From: Typha latifolia
Taxonomy: Eukaryota > Streptophyta > Magnoliopsida > Poales > Typhaceae
Assembly: GCA_019914945.1 (NCBI GenBank)
Contig: CM034102.1
Span: forward strand, 8,359,501-8,423,500
DNA: 64,000 nucleotides
Reading direction: 5' to 3'
In this document: piece by piece, positions 34,486-47,065 of the stretch
Layout of the letters: each line of letters begins with the position of its first letter
Position numbering within the stretch: the first letter of the stretch is position 1
Position numbers and translations under genes: made by a program
The notes under the pieces: generated by a model
Databases searched by the model: none
Told to the model about the DNA's origin: nothing
What the model saw: the letters and a program-made list of their open reading frames with translations, nothing else

Positions 34486-35318
34486 TGTTACGAACCAAAT
34501 CTGAACCGATCCAAACATAAGAAAATTATAAAAATTTAGTTGGAGGTAGCCTTGTGAGTTAGTGTTTTAATGACTCTAGTTTCATTTAAATCGGGATCTG
34601 GATAAAAAGTTAAAAATAAAATAGTGGAGATATGTCAAAGAGGGCAGAACAGTAAATATCTGACATTGTGGTAGTTGTTGGAGGATGGTGGATGGCCAGG
34701 GATGGTGGTGGGTGATCGTATTGTAAGATAGCTGCTGGAGGTAGGAGGTGGCTAGAGTTTGGAAGGTTGGAATGTTTCTATTGCTATGATCTACTCCTAG
34801 GAAGATAAAATGATCTAACGGCTAGATAAAAGATAAGGACGAAAATAATAACTAGCTAAATTTAGATTTCTTCCAATTCAATTCCATGATTATTATCAAT
34901 ACATGTCCACTCCTATTTATAGGAATAAAAATCCTTAGCAGATCGGATCCACATGCGGATTATCCAATTTATTTGAAATTCAAACAATAAGATAAAGCTA
35001 ACTAACTTGACTAAATCAACCTTCTATATATTTCTCAGATTAATCCTTCATTTTGTCGTAGATAGATTCTAAATTTAGAGAAGTCGTGAATACCAAAGTT
35101 TTAGATATGGAGATTGGTGATCTTATCTAGCTTGATATTATTTTGATGTTTGTAGAATATTCTGTGAATATTTTTCGAAACTGCATAGAGCTAGATTTAG
35201 CTAATTAAATAAAATCCTAACCTTCTAACTAAATCAAATAAGTAAATAAGATAACTAGACTCAATCCATTGAGCCTAATCTTCTCTTAATTTGATCCGAT
35301 CTAACCTAGTTCGCATCA
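34486..35318 (-). mobile_element. Solo LTR (gypsy family C), second insertion in the same hAT
   Basis: Starts TGTTACGAACC and ends TTCGCATCA, flanked by TTCTT at 34481-34485 and 35319-35323. The sequence aligns with the solo LTR at 32533 but differs in many positions, so the two are separate insertions. Confidence 0.85.
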
Positions 35319-35399
35319 TTCTTTGTGTGGTTTATTTATCCTTCTTTTTGCCTATTAGATCAGTCAACATTTTTCTTTAACTTTCAAACTAACTTGGGT

Positions 35400-35570
35400 G
35401 CAAGCTGCTATATTTTCTTATCTTCCAACCAAATGTTTTTTCAAACCTAATACCGCCACTCATTTCCTTTCACACTAGTTGCATTTGACATACTTTTCGT
35501 CTTGGCTAATAGCAATGCAATGTTGCGAGCCAAAGTCTGTATCTTGTAGCTTTTCTTTTGGAGCTATTTT
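35400..35570 (-). pseudogene. hAT transposase, BED zinc finger (decayed)
   Basis: Minus-strand reading gives a BED-like module: SQHCIAISQDEKYVKCN, then KKHLVGR, then IAACTQVSLKVKEK. The Cys-x2-Cys part is damaged by a stop. This is the N-terminal DNA-binding end of the transposase, cut off from the rest by the solo LTR at 34486. Confidence 0.65.
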
Positions 35571-36628
35571 AATTTTAATATAAACACCTAAGCAGAGATC
35601 AAATTAAAAGTATAAATAATAATTTAGAAAATTAAAAATACAATTTCAACAAATTAAATAATTAAAAAATAATTAAACTACAATTTCAGCAAATTAAATA
35701 ATTCAGCAAATATTTAATCTCAATTTCAGCAAATGCAAATATTTAATCACAATTTCAACAAATTAAATAATTCAGCAGATATTTAATTTTAATTTCAGCA
35801 AATGCAAATATGTAATCACAATTTCAGAAAATTAAATAATTCAGCAGATATTTAATTTTAATTTCTGCAAATATTTAATCTCAATTTTAGTAAATTAAAA
35901 ATTCGGCAAATATTTTATCACAATTTTAGTAAATTAAATAATTCAGGCAAAATTTAAATATAATTTCAGCAAAGTAAATAATTTAGCAAATATTTAATTA
36001 TAATTTTAGTAAATTCAGCCATGAATAATTTGGATTTTAGAGAGTTATTATGTGGAAAAAAAAATTCAGTAAAAAGAAGGAAAAGGAGAAGAGATTTGAG
36101 AGAACATCAAAAGAAAAAAGTTTGTTATTGACTTTCAATGAAAAGAAGAAAAGATTAGAGAGAGAAAGAAAACAAAAAAAAGTGAAAAATTATGATGTAG
36201 TGAAGGAGTAGAAGAAAGATAGAAGAAAAAAGAGAGAGTAAAAGAAATTAAAAAAAATTGAGAGAAAAAAATTTAATAAAATTAAAAAAATTATAAGTTA
36301 GAAAGAGTGAGAGACTAAGAATAAAATAAGAAATGAGTGAGAGAGAGAGAGTGAGAATAAAAATGTAAAGTTAAAAAAATAGTTTGGTTTGGGAAAATCA
36401 ATAATTGATGTCTCTAGTCGGATCCGGGGTAAGATCCATAATAAATTTGACCCCATTTAATTAAAATCGGTTGATCCTAGCCATTTGACTAGATTGGGCC
36501 TGGATTCAAATCGATCGATCCGACGAAATAGATCTGATCCAATTTAGTTAAAACCAGCCGATCCTAGCTATTTGACTGAGATCGGACCTGTATCAGGATC
36601 GGTCGATCCAAGGAACCTTGGTTCTCAT

Positions 36629-39600
36629 GATAGCATAATAGCATAAGTAGATTTTCTAATATATGAAAAGATACTATAGGAATGTTTCGGATTTCCACTA
36701 TGGAGCATGAAGGTCAATGTTTGTCCATAAAAGATTGGTTGCATTGAAATAGTTAGAATGCTTTGTGAAATTATTAGTGAGATATAGGAAATCTGGACTG
36801 ATTATGAAATAGTAAGAATAAAATCTCAAGTCAAAGACAAAGTCATAGTCAAATCCAAAGCAAACTATGAAAACCTAGTCTTACTAGGCTTAAAATACCG
36901 ATTCCGAATCAAATTTAAAACACCAAGCCTAGTAAGAAAAGGAAACTCAAATCCTAATCAGATTAAGCAATCTTGGACTAGGAAAATCGGATACTACTCA
37001 TACTATAAAAATAAACTGAACTTAAGCTGAAAAATGAAAACCAAATGAGAGTAATAAACATAAAGCCGACAACGTATATAAAAAGTAACATAACAAAGAC
37101 TACGACACAAATTTTTAACGTGAAAAACCTTCTTCAACGAAGAGAGAAAAAAATCCATGAATTTAATCAATTTCTTATATAAATATATTTCACATTCAAA
37201 TGTAGATACAAGATATACTTATAATTACTTTCACTGACTCTAAATAGTCTTTCCATTAAAGTCCTCTTGTTTGAACTTGCCGCTTTGATGAACTATTCAA
37301 TAAAATAGATTATTTCTCATTAATTGTATTCAACTCGACATAGATCAAACTCTTGAATTCCCTATGTTAGTGGTAGATGTCGATACAGACAATTTGGTTT
37401 AGCTCTTCCGATGTTTGATGAACAAACTTTGATGCAGCCTAGCATACGAACATATATAGTAGTTCTCTTAACACTTTGCTCTACTTCTGGATTATTTAAA
37501 TAAGTGTTAAAGAACATCTGCAATTTATACTGAGGGAATACCAAAAGAAAACACTAAATCTGAAATAGATTCAAGACTTTCTATTTCTGATCTCCTATCA
37601 AGGTGCGTAGCCTTACTAGGTGGTCAGTCAGCTCCGTAATATATTAATGCTCTTACGTATTTTTTGTGCGGGGGTGTGCATCACACTATTCTGGATGCTA
37701 ACCCAGCTTATAGAAATTGGACACGTTGTTTTTGACTTAATTTTAGTTTCATTTTTTGATCTTTTCACAAGTCATATGTCTATACCTAATATTAAAAATA
37801 AATTGTGCATCAATTTAGAGTGTTTTTATATCCATAAACTTGCTATTACAATACTTTTGCACTTACACTTTGCAATAATATAGTTCATACTCGGTTAGAA
37901 AATGAATTAGAGATGGTTCAAACTCATCAAAGAATACTACAACATGGGGATTGCAACCCAGAATATGAGATTAGTTTGTCCTTAAAATACTCCTCTCTGG
38001 TTAGTGGCATGTCGTTGTTCAATATATATTTTGATCTATGTCAAGCAAATTTCAAGTAAAATCTTTTTTAGGTATTGAAAAAGAACTCCTGTTGGTTCTC
38101 CTTAGATATAAAATATTGGTTACTTCTCTTTATCAACAAAATTATACATAAGACACCACATTATGGTGAAAATATGGTTTAAATTTCATTTTATTTTAAC
38201 AATTTTACAATCATACCCTGTGTTCTGAGAAAATGCTTAAGCACCTACTACTTCTAGCTATCTGACAATATTTGACTGTACAGGTAGATCAATTAACTAT
38301 GCATCCTAAGTTATCAAATTGCCCTTTAAAATAACTAACCTTAAGCCAACTCGTGTGTAAGTACCTAACTCAATTCATAAATTCCCTAATTCATTATTGA
38401 ATTCTCCCCTCTTCAAGGCTGTTGTGGGCTCCACAACATCCTTGGATGTACTTTCAACTGTTGCTTCTTCCCTTTTCCTTCCCTAAATTGGTCGCTGTTT
38501 TCCTGAATTTTTTTCACATGAAATTCTATTTTCAGTCTTACAGACAGTGCGTCCTTCAGTACACCAAGTCTTCCTGTGTTCTTAATGAAATTTTTATATA
38601 ATTGTCATTGAAAACTTTTTAAATATTATATTTGCAACATGATGTCATTAGTTTTTTTTTTTTAATTTTATAAATTATACCCTATATCTTATCTATTTTG
38701 TAATTCACATTCCGTCTCTGAAATTTTTGTAACCCAACCACTATATTTTTCTTATAATTTTTATTTAACACTCTCTATTAATTTAAATGATACCAGCAAA
38801 GAATATTATATTATGATATATAAAATAATTTATAAATATCTAAATTATCATACCTTCTTCAAAGAAGAAGGAAAAATAATAGTGAGTATATTTTAGTAAT
38901 TTAGTCGATATTAATTAGTCAAAATAATATTAGGGTATTAAATGAGAATTATAGAGAAAAAAGAATGGCCGAGTTACAAAATCATCAAAGACGGGTGTAA
39001 ATCATAAAATAGATAAAATATAGGGTGTAATTTATAAAATACCATATTTTTTTAAAGAATATTATAAAATATTTTTAACATATGGTTTTTAAAGTTAACA
39101 AATACATATAAATGACTAAATTATCCTTTGTTCATGAAAATTAGAATGTAAATATTCATCACTATTTTTTTCTTGCATAAAAAATATTTTTTTTTGTACT
39201 ATGATATTTAGTAACATTAGATAGCTTTTTAACCATTTTAAGCAATTTATATAAGAACAAATATGTCCATTTTAAACTAAGCTCAAATTTAACCATGTTT
39301 AATTAGATTTGACAGACAAAATAACATTTTTAAAAGGCCTCAATGTTTCATCGGCAACTATGAAACGCGGATACTTTCATACTATCACACCCTACTTGAA
39401 GACACAACTATAACTCGAGAAAATAACACTAAGAGATATGAAGTTAATGATAACAAAATGTTATCATAACTAAAATAAAGTCAACAGTTTTAATACAAGT
39501 AATAATTCAAACAAAAATAATATCTAGATAACTAGTAGGTTTAACAACCACTAATCTGACTATAAGAAGAAAAGTAAAATAAACTAAAACTAATCCATAG

Positions 39601-39745
39601 GTTCCTATTTCTACCATTTCAATCTTGAGCTTGGTCTCCGGACCCAACTTTATATTATTTTAAAATTTTCCTAGAAAATAATATTTTTAATAAGCTCAAC
39701 GCCATTATATCTAGATATGTTGAATGATAAAAAAAACAACAAGTG

Positions 39746-39803
<58 letters not shown>

Positions 39804-40460
39804 TAATAATAATAATAATATAGTGTATTAATGGCTCATAAGTTTTATGTAATATTTTTCTCAAAATAAGTACATTTTCAAGATTTATCCTATCTATACA
39901 AAACAAAATGCACAAATAATAAATATTGCATTAAGTTGCATATATGAATAAATCACCGTAGTAACAAAATTAATATCTATTGAAATCAACATCTTGAATA
40001 TCTGTCAAACTGATACATATGCTGTATTGTCTTTTTTCTTCGAACTCGTGGTGTCTTAAACTACTAGTCACCATTAGGTTGGTATCTGAGGCTTTTTTTA
40101 AGATAGCGGACAATCAAACTAAGATCATAGTAGATACTTCTATAGCGTTCTACTGACTTTTCTATTAGTCATTGAGTAAGATTATAATTACCATAGACAA
40201 AAATCTGAGAAATTTTTTTCTAATCACGCAAGAGTCACTTAGCATTACATTTTAAGAATTAAAATTAGGTTTCGAATATCTCTTTCACCTATATAGTTTA
40301 TATTGAGTCATTCTTATTCATATCATGATCATTTGACATTTAGATTCTTAACTTTAGATGCTAATACCTTCTGAATCAAATCATTATCTAAAAAAATAAT
40401 CTAATATAAAATTTATGATTTTCAATAAAAAAACTAATAGGATGTAAATAAATAATTTGA
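36629..40460. other. AT-rich intergenic sequence, no gene recognised
   Basis: Only short open frames. A stretch near 37090-37160 (AACGTGAAAAACCTTCTTC) resembles the conserved leader-like block of some copia LTRs, but no partner LTR or pol was seen. An AAT microsatellite occupies 39753-39821. Confidence 0.5.
39753..39821. repeat. (AAT)n microsatellite
   Basis: About 23 triplets with one C interruption. The poly-Ile open frame on the minus strand is an artefact of it. Confidence 0.95.
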
Positions 40461-40468
40461 GTCATGAT

Positions 40469-41471
40469 CAAGGTTTGAAACATTGAGATTGAGATCGGAA
40501 TGGGGCTCCTGAGAAAATGATAAGTATTGGATGTATGTAGTATCGGATTCTTAGATCAAAAATTTGATAGTTTTTAAATTACGTAAAATTTTATTTATTA
40601 TTTAAAAATACAGAATTTTCTTAAGAGTTTAGAAAAATGATAAAAAAATAAGAAAATAATAATTATTCACATTTGAAGTTTAAAAACTGAGAAAATTATT
40701 AATTCAAAACTTTGATGGATAATGAGCTTGCTCTTATAAATTTCTATAGTCGTCATTATTATAATCACTATAAATTTATAAATAATGATGTCTAGGATTT
40801 AGTGCTCCAAGGAGTGATCGTATCATATTAGTCATATCAATAAATCTTATTGTTTCTAAGGAAAATAATAATCAATATATAAATCTCGTGTCTAAGGCTA
40901 TTTAGGAAAATAATAACTAGCATATGGATCTTATAATAAATCAAAACAATGAAACTTGATTAACTATAGTCATATAAAGCAACATCCTTATAACAACGTT
41001 ACTAATATGTTTTCTTAGTTTCTTTATTTTCAATCCCTGTACCTCCTTAACTTTTCTTGGTAAATATGAAAGCGACGATTTTGTTATCAAGTATATCATC
41101 AAGATCATAAAGGTTATTGTTGATATTAGTAGCTATACTATCTTTCGTCGTCGAACAATTCATACTAGCCTTTGCCCTCATCGTAGTCCTCTCCTCACAC
41201 CTCATCTAACCACGAGTTACATCCTCTAATAATCTATCCACTTCTATGATCCATAGAGTTAAGAGGTCTTTAGTATAAAAAATGATTAATTAGCTAATCA
41301 TTTTCAATCTTCCTTCTTAAATATCTCTTTTTAATCTTATATTGTAATGGTAGAAAAATAACTCAACTAGTCTATTCATTGTCAATTGATTACGTATTTT
41401 GATGTAAATCAAGGAGAAGTAATATAATTTCTTTCGCATTGTGATAAATATACAGTTTGGTTTAAGATCTT
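40469..41471 (-). mobile_element. hAT (DUF659 family) 3'-end fragment, second copy
   Basis: Starts CAAGGTTTGAAAC and aligns to 29000-29565 followed by 31490-31935 of the first hAT, that is, without the nested element. It ends where a gypsy LTR begins at 41472 (TTTAAGATCTT, then TGATAG). Its other end is not found after the gypsy mosaic. Confidence 0.72.
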
Positions 41472-42247
41472 TGATAGTTTACGAATCGATCCCTTCAAGA
41501 TCTAGATTGATTGTAGGAAGCAGTCCGTGCAATCGAGGGAAAATATTCACCAAATATTTTTCCATAGTTAGAAAATTACAAAACCAAGGTTGATTGATCT
41601 ATAACTTCCTTATCTATGTTTCTTGTATTTACGCCCTTCACAGATTTGAACTACAACTAGGATGAAAACACGATAGAGTAGGGATGATAGTGATAGTGAT
41701 CGGTGGAGTGGATTTTAGGGTTATGGATGATAATGGAGATGAGGGTGGATGATTGATGTAATTTAAGGGATAAGGACGAAGGAAAAGAAATAGTCAAAAT
41801 CCCAAGGAAGAGGGAGGACTCAATAATTGAGGAAGATTAGAAGATAGATGAGACCTTGCCAACGGTAGAGGTGGCTGGTTGGTGAAGAGAGAGAAGGGAG
41901 ATTATGATAGAAAGAGTAGAGAGAGGATAGAGGAGGATAGAAATCAATATTCATTCATCATAATGATTTTGGCTGCCATCCACACCTTTATAAAGGCTAG
42001 CTAATAAGCCAAAATAATAATTATTAACCCTAATTCCAGTGGACTCTCGTCGATCGCATTTGAATGGGGTCGACCGCGTTCGAACGCACAAAAGACGTTC
42101 TCTTTGGATGCGAACTGATGCAGGCATTCACACGTGGGCATTCGAACGCGCCCGACCATGTTCGAACGCACATTTTGCATTCTCTATTTCTGCGAACTAA
42201 TGCAGGCGTCCGCAAAGGCATTCAAACACGCCCTATAGAAAATTTAT
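41472..42247 (-). repeat. Gypsy family A LTR, minus orientation, truncated
   Basis: Starts TGATAGTTTACGAATCG and aligns to 16682-17500, with GTTCGAACGC motifs at 42050-42240. It breaks off at CTATAGAAAATTTATTA and passes directly into + strand reverse transcriptase. Confidence 0.8.
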
Positions 42248-43735
42248 TAGGAGTTTCAGATGATGCCCTTTGGTCTCACCAATGGTCCAGCTACTTTTTA
42301 AGGCCTCATGAATGATATTTTTAGGCTTCTACTATGAAGGTATGTCTTGGTATTCTTTAACAATATTTTAGTGTACAACAAGACTAAAACGGAGCATTGT
42401 CAGCATTTGGAGGATATGCTCAATTTGTTGAAACAAAACTAGCTGAAGATTAAGAAGTTCAAGTGCTTATGGGGGGTACCACAAGTGGAGTATTTAAGCC
42501 ATATCATAACAATGGAAGGGGTGATGGCAAATCCTCAAAAGGTGGCGTGCATAACCGCTTGGCTGATCCCTACTTCCACCACAGGATTGCGAGGATTTTT
42601 GGGGCTGACTGGGTATGTATTTTCACCGTTTCATCACTGAGTATGGCAAGATCGCTACTCCTCTCACTTCTTTGCTAGGGTATGATTATGAAATTTAGTA
42701 CAAGAAAGGAATAGAAAATAGAGTGGCAGATGCACTATTGCGCTAACCCGATATTGTCGAGCTTGCAACCTTTTCATCTCCTACTTTTTCTTTTCTTGAC
42801 GAGCTGAGGTATGCATGTACATCTGACCTCGATGTTATGAGATTGTTCCATTAGGTATTGGATGATCCGGAATGCCATTCAGAGTTGGAAAATTGAGGCT
42901 GTTTGCTACTATACCACAGGTGCATTCGAGTGCTCGCAAATTATGGATTGTGGCAGAAATTATTGGAGCACTTCCACCAAACTCCAGAGGCTAGTCATGA
43001 GGGTGTCTTGAGGACTTATAGGAGGATATCATAGAGTTGCACGTGGCTAGTACTAAGGCGAGATGTGAGGAGTTTTGTTCGTGCTTACAAAATCTGTCAA
43101 AGGGCTAAGGCAACCACATTGAAACCGACCGGATTACTACAGCCTCTACCGATACCAAATCGTGTTTGGGAAGATATTTTTATGAATTTCATAGAGGGTT
43201 TTCCTCTGATACGTGGTTATTCCGTTATTTTTATCGTGGTTGATAGATTGAGTAAGTATGCGCATTTTTCTGCATTGTCACTTCCATTTTCAACCAAATT
43301 AGTGGCTAAAATTTTTGTTAGAAATATTACTTGGTTATATGGCCTGCCACGCATGATTGTCTCAGATCGTGATCGTGTATTTATGAACAAATTTTGGATG
43401 GAGTTTTTTAGATTACAGGGGACTCGATTGAACTTGAGTTCGGCCTACCATACATAAACGGACGGCCAAACCGAGGTGGTCAATCGAGGCATTGAGCAAT
43501 ACTTGTGGTGCTTTTTTAGAGAGATGCCGAGACGATGGTTGGAGTTCCTACCGTGGGTAGAGTGGTCTTATAACACTACTCACCACAACAGCATTGGCAT
43601 AACTCTGTTCGAGGTGGTGTATGGGCGTACGACCCCGACATTACGCGCCTATGACCTAGTGGCGTCCGCAGATTGGATGGAAGTGGACTTAGTGTTGATG
43701 GATAGATACGCCATATTGAGGAGGTTGCATGCCCA
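42248..43735 (+). pseudogene. Gypsy reverse transcriptase to integrase fragment (decayed)
   Basis: Begins in RT with FQMMPFGLTNGPATF, passes RNase H (VEYLSHIITMEG, then [12 protein letters not shown]) and reaches integrase at 43065-43754 (FIEGFPLIRGYSVIFIVVDR, then [20 protein letters not shown]). It is the same family as the 11070-17572 element. Stops and frameshifts are present. It ends at ...AHNCYFG, where the sequence turns into LTR. Confidence 0.85.
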
Positions 43736-44270
43736 TAATTGTTATTTTGGCTAGTTAGCTAGCCTTTATAAAGGTGTGGATGGCAGCCAAAATTATTATA
43801 CTTATAAAATATTAGTTTCTTGCTTCTCTTTCCACTCTCTAGTTTCTCTACCCTAATCTCTCTCCTCCCTCTTCACCAACCAGCCACCTCTACCATTGGC
43901 AAGGTCTCTCCTACTTCTAATCTCCCTCGTCTGTTGAATCCTCCCTCTTCCTTGGGATCTTGACCACTTCTTCCCCTTCATTTTTATCTCTAAAACAACA
44001 TCAACTATCCACCCTAATATCCATTATCATCCATAACCCTATCATCCACTCCACCCGTCACTACCACCATCATCCGCACTATATCATGATTTTATCCTAG
44101 TTGCAGTTTGAACATGTGAATAAATAGAAAAAAAGTAGATCAGGGAGTTATAGATCGATCTCACTTAGTTTCATAATTTTCTGACTAGGGAAGAATATTT
44201 GGTGAATATTTTCACTCGGTTGTGCGGACTGCTTCTTGAAATAAATTTAGATCTTGAAGGAATCGTGTCG
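43736..44270 (+). repeat. Gypsy family A LTR fragment, plus orientation
   Basis: Matches the 23230-23745 part of the LTR: GCCTTTATAAAGGTGTGG near 43763, pyrimidine-rich leader, and CTTGAAGGAATCGT near 44255. It lacks the upstream GTTCGAACGC array and the last bases. Confidence 0.8.
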
Positions 44271-44600
44271 TGACTCATCATATCCGCATGGACCAGTGTA
44301 GCTTACCTTACATCATAGAGCAATGTGTGCACACTCTGGCACAACAATAGTAGGTCACGAAACTCCTTGGGTATGACTACGAGCTAGTCTACAAATAGAG
44401 GATCGTGAACCGAGCCGCCTATGCCCTTTCGCGCCAACCGAATACAAGTTCGCTTCTTTTTCAGCACCAACGTTCCCTTTATTTCAGATCTGTGGATAGC
44501 CAGTGCAGAGGATTGAGTCATGGAAGAGCTCGAGTCAGATATAATGGATCGTTTCCTCAATTTCACACTTTGAGGACAAGGTGGCGGAAGCATGATGAAT
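44271..44600 (+). pseudogene. Gypsy RNase H and chromodomain-end fragment (family B)
   Basis: Reads [12 protein letters not shown] and, after a stop, NRAAYALSRQPN, the usual end of RNase H in gypsy elements. Then a jump leads to a short tail with FGQGGGS-like coding (near 44560-44595) immediately before the LTR at 44601. Everything between RNase H and the end of pol is deleted. Confidence 0.7.
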
Positions 44601-46467
44601 TGATACGATTTGGACTTCACCGACATCGTCTCGAGCATGGATACACCTAATGGGTGTTATTTTAGTATTTTATTTAGAAAAAAATAAGATTTTTGTAGGT
44701 TGCATTCGAACGCGGGTGAGTGCGTTCGAACGCGGGTGAGTGCATTCGAACGCACTTACGAACGCCTGCAAGCGTTCACAAATATAGATAACGGGAATTA
44801 TGCGTTCGAACATTATGTTCGAATATGGGTGGGTGCATTCGAATGCGCTTGCGAACGCCTACAGGCGTTCACAAATATAGAGAACACATTTGGTGAGTTC
44901 GAATGCATTCGACCTCGTTCAAACATGGTCGGTAGAAATCTATTATTTCTAGGGCTAATAATTATCATTTTTAAATTATTTGGTTAGCCTCTTAAGGTGT
45001 GGATGGCAGCCAAAAAGAGGATGTTGAATGAATTGAGTTTTTGCCCTAATCTTTTTCTTTCTCCCTCTCTCTCGTTCCCTCATCCCTCAGGTCTGCCACT
45101 TCTAGCCTCTCTTGACTAGCCACTCACCCTAGTCCCTTAGGAGCGGCCCACTCCCCCCCTTCTTCAAATCTTTCTACCCTCGCACTAACCCTTTACATCA
45201 ATCATAATCCCCCTACCACCACCTTACTCACCGGTGCCATCTCATTACTGCTGACCTACCACCTCCATAATCCATGGATCCCAAGAACGGACTCCCTGAT
45301 GTTTGCCCACTTATCTGAAGATATCATTGTATCCTGCCATTCGATTCTCCTGAAATTAGATTTAGTGGAAAGCTCTTTTCAAGGGCCTATCAAAATTTCA
45401 TATTAATCCGACAGGCTATATTTTTAGGAATCCTCTTCTAAAGTTATGTGCAAGATCCTGTCCAAATTTAAAAACTAAATAGATCAAACCATTATCCAAG
45501 GGGAGATAGTATGATGCGATCTCCCCTTAGGCTAAGGTTCGATCTCTTCCAATTCTCTGATCTTGACTAGATCTGGCATAGAATTTTAAAATAAGGTCCT
45601 AAAAGATTCCACTGTCGAATCGATATGAAATTAGGATATGTTGTAGCCTCAGAAAAGAGCTTTCCAACAAATTAAGTTTCAAGCAAATCGGATATGGGGA
45701 TCTCGAGATATCGTCCAATTAGTGGATGAACATCAGGGTGGTCTATTTAGAATCCGTGGATGGCGGCACGAGATCCTAGGATGATGGTGGTTGGTGGTGG
45801 ACCGGCGTTTGTGGGGTGGCACCGGTGAAAAGTGGTGATGCAAAGGTTATGATTGATGGAAGGGCTAGGGCAAGTGTTGGATAGATTGAAAGAAAGGGAA
45901 GGAGAAGGCCGCCCCTAAGGGTCTAGGGTGATTTGCCGGTCGAGAGAGGTTAGAAGCGGCGTCGCCGGGGATTGAGAGAATGAGAGCGAAGAAGACAAAG
46001 GAGGCAAGGCAAAACTCAATTCTTCAATAATCAATAATAATCTCTGGTTGCCATCTACATCCTTTTAGAAGCTAACCAACAACTCAAAATTAACCCTAAA
46101 CAATACAATTTCGCCGACCGCGTTCGAACGCACCAAGTTCACTCTTCTCTAGAATTGCGAACGCGATGCAGGCGTTCGAACGCACGATCGAACACGCCTG
46201 TTTCCCTCTTCTCTGGATTTGCGAATACGATGCAGGCATTCATAGTGCGTTCGAACGGGGCATTCGAACACACAATGCACACTCTTCACCCACGTTCTCA
46301 ACTGCGTTCACAACCGCATTCGAACTCACTCCACCTGCATTCGAACGCGAATTACAGAAAACTTATTTTCATAGAAATTAAATGCTAAAACAAGAAACAA
46401 AGACACTCCTAAAGTGAATCCATGCTCGAGATGACATTGGTGAAGTCTGAATTGTATCATAGTATCA
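44601..46467 (+). mobile_element. Family B 3' LTR, split 3 bp from its end by another LTR
   Basis: The LTR runs from TGATACGATTTGG at 44601 to 45511 and finishes with TCA at 46465-46467, after the nested solo LTR. It carries GCGTTCGAACGC palindromes (44700-44900) and aligns with the LTR at 145-891. CTCAT at 46468-46472 is the first sequence beyond it. Confidence 0.78.
45512..46459 (-). mobile_element. Family B solo LTR inserted in inverted orientation
   Basis: On the + strand it starts TGATGCGATCTCCCC and ends GAATTGTATCA. It is flanked by TAGTA at 45507-45511 and 46460-46464. It is the reverse complement of the 145-891 type, including CCTAAAGTGAATCCATGC near 46412 and GCGTTCGAACGC at 46117. 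Confidence 0.85.
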
Positions 46468-46472
46468 CTCAT

Positions 46473-46770
46473 CTTATTCAAAGCACTAAATCATCCATCA
46501 TACTCATAGTTATCTCCTATAACCCTAATTAAATAATCCACGTCCATCCCACTACCTCGTGATCTTTGGTCATTGTTTCCTACATAACTTTTGATTTGCT
46601 CATCGATCAACGAGATTTTGGTTGCTTGGGTTCCTAACTCATAGGGGAACAACATATCCAAATATTAGATTATTCCAACGGTTGAATCAATCTTAGTTAC
46701 CTTCGTAAGTTTCGTATTGAGTTTTGTCCAGATTATAAAATTGGATAGAAAGTCATCTTCACTAAAGGCA
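46473..46770 (+). repeat. 3' part of another LTR
   Basis: The sequence ends CTATAACA at 46770 and is followed at once by a primer-binding site, so it is the R-U5 part of an LTR. Its upstream part was displaced by the family B insertion. Confidence 0.55.
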
Positions 46771-46772
46771 AC

Positions 46773-47065
46773 TATAACAAGTTGGTATCAAAGCCAACCT
46801 TCCTTGGCATGCATTTGCAATGATTTCAACCACTAGATCCATGGCGGCTCGAAGAAGAGAAGGAAGAGAAGAAGAAAGGGAGACATCCACGTGCGCGGAA
46901 GAGAGGAACTCTACACCTCCATACACGAGCACCCAAAGGCAAGAGGACCAAGCACACACAATGCTGCCTTCTCCATCCTCTTTCACGGATCCAAACATAG
47001 AGTTATTTAAAAGGTATTCGGATAAATGTAGTTATACATTAATGTTTGATGAGTGCACTACATAA
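46773..47065 (+). pseudogene. Retrotransposon primer-binding site and gag start
   Basis: TGGTATCAAAGCC at about 46774-46786 matches initiator tRNA-Met. It is followed by an 81-codon open frame at 46820-47065, MISTTRSMAARRREGREEER and on, ending at a stop. A charged N-terminus directly after the primer-binding site suggests a gag start, but no gag domain is recognisable and the element is lost downstream. Confidence 0.5.

Larger units (their letters stand above)
28973..36620 (-). mobile_element. hAT transposon carcass (DUF659-type transposase) with nested insertions
   Basis: Probable ends are CGAGTTTCCAAAAATTTGG at 28973 and, reverse complemented, CAAGGTTCCTTGGATCGACC at 36620. Flanking octamers ATTCTGAT and GTTCTCAT match at 6 of 8. 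After removing the nested hAT (29574-31489) and two solo LTRs (32533-33279, 34486-35318), about 4.1 kb remains, a normal size for an autonomous hAT. Transposase pieces on the minus strand run from a BED finger near 35560 to a C-terminal segment at 31471-31752. All are broken. Confidence 0.72.

Noticed and set aside
36841..37200. Possible copia LTR (AACGTGAAAAACCTTC block)
   Set aside because: Only one short similar block, with no partner LTR, primer-binding site or pol nearby.
39655..39915. Minus-strand open frame with a poly-Ile run
   Set aside because: Artefact of the AAT microsatellite.
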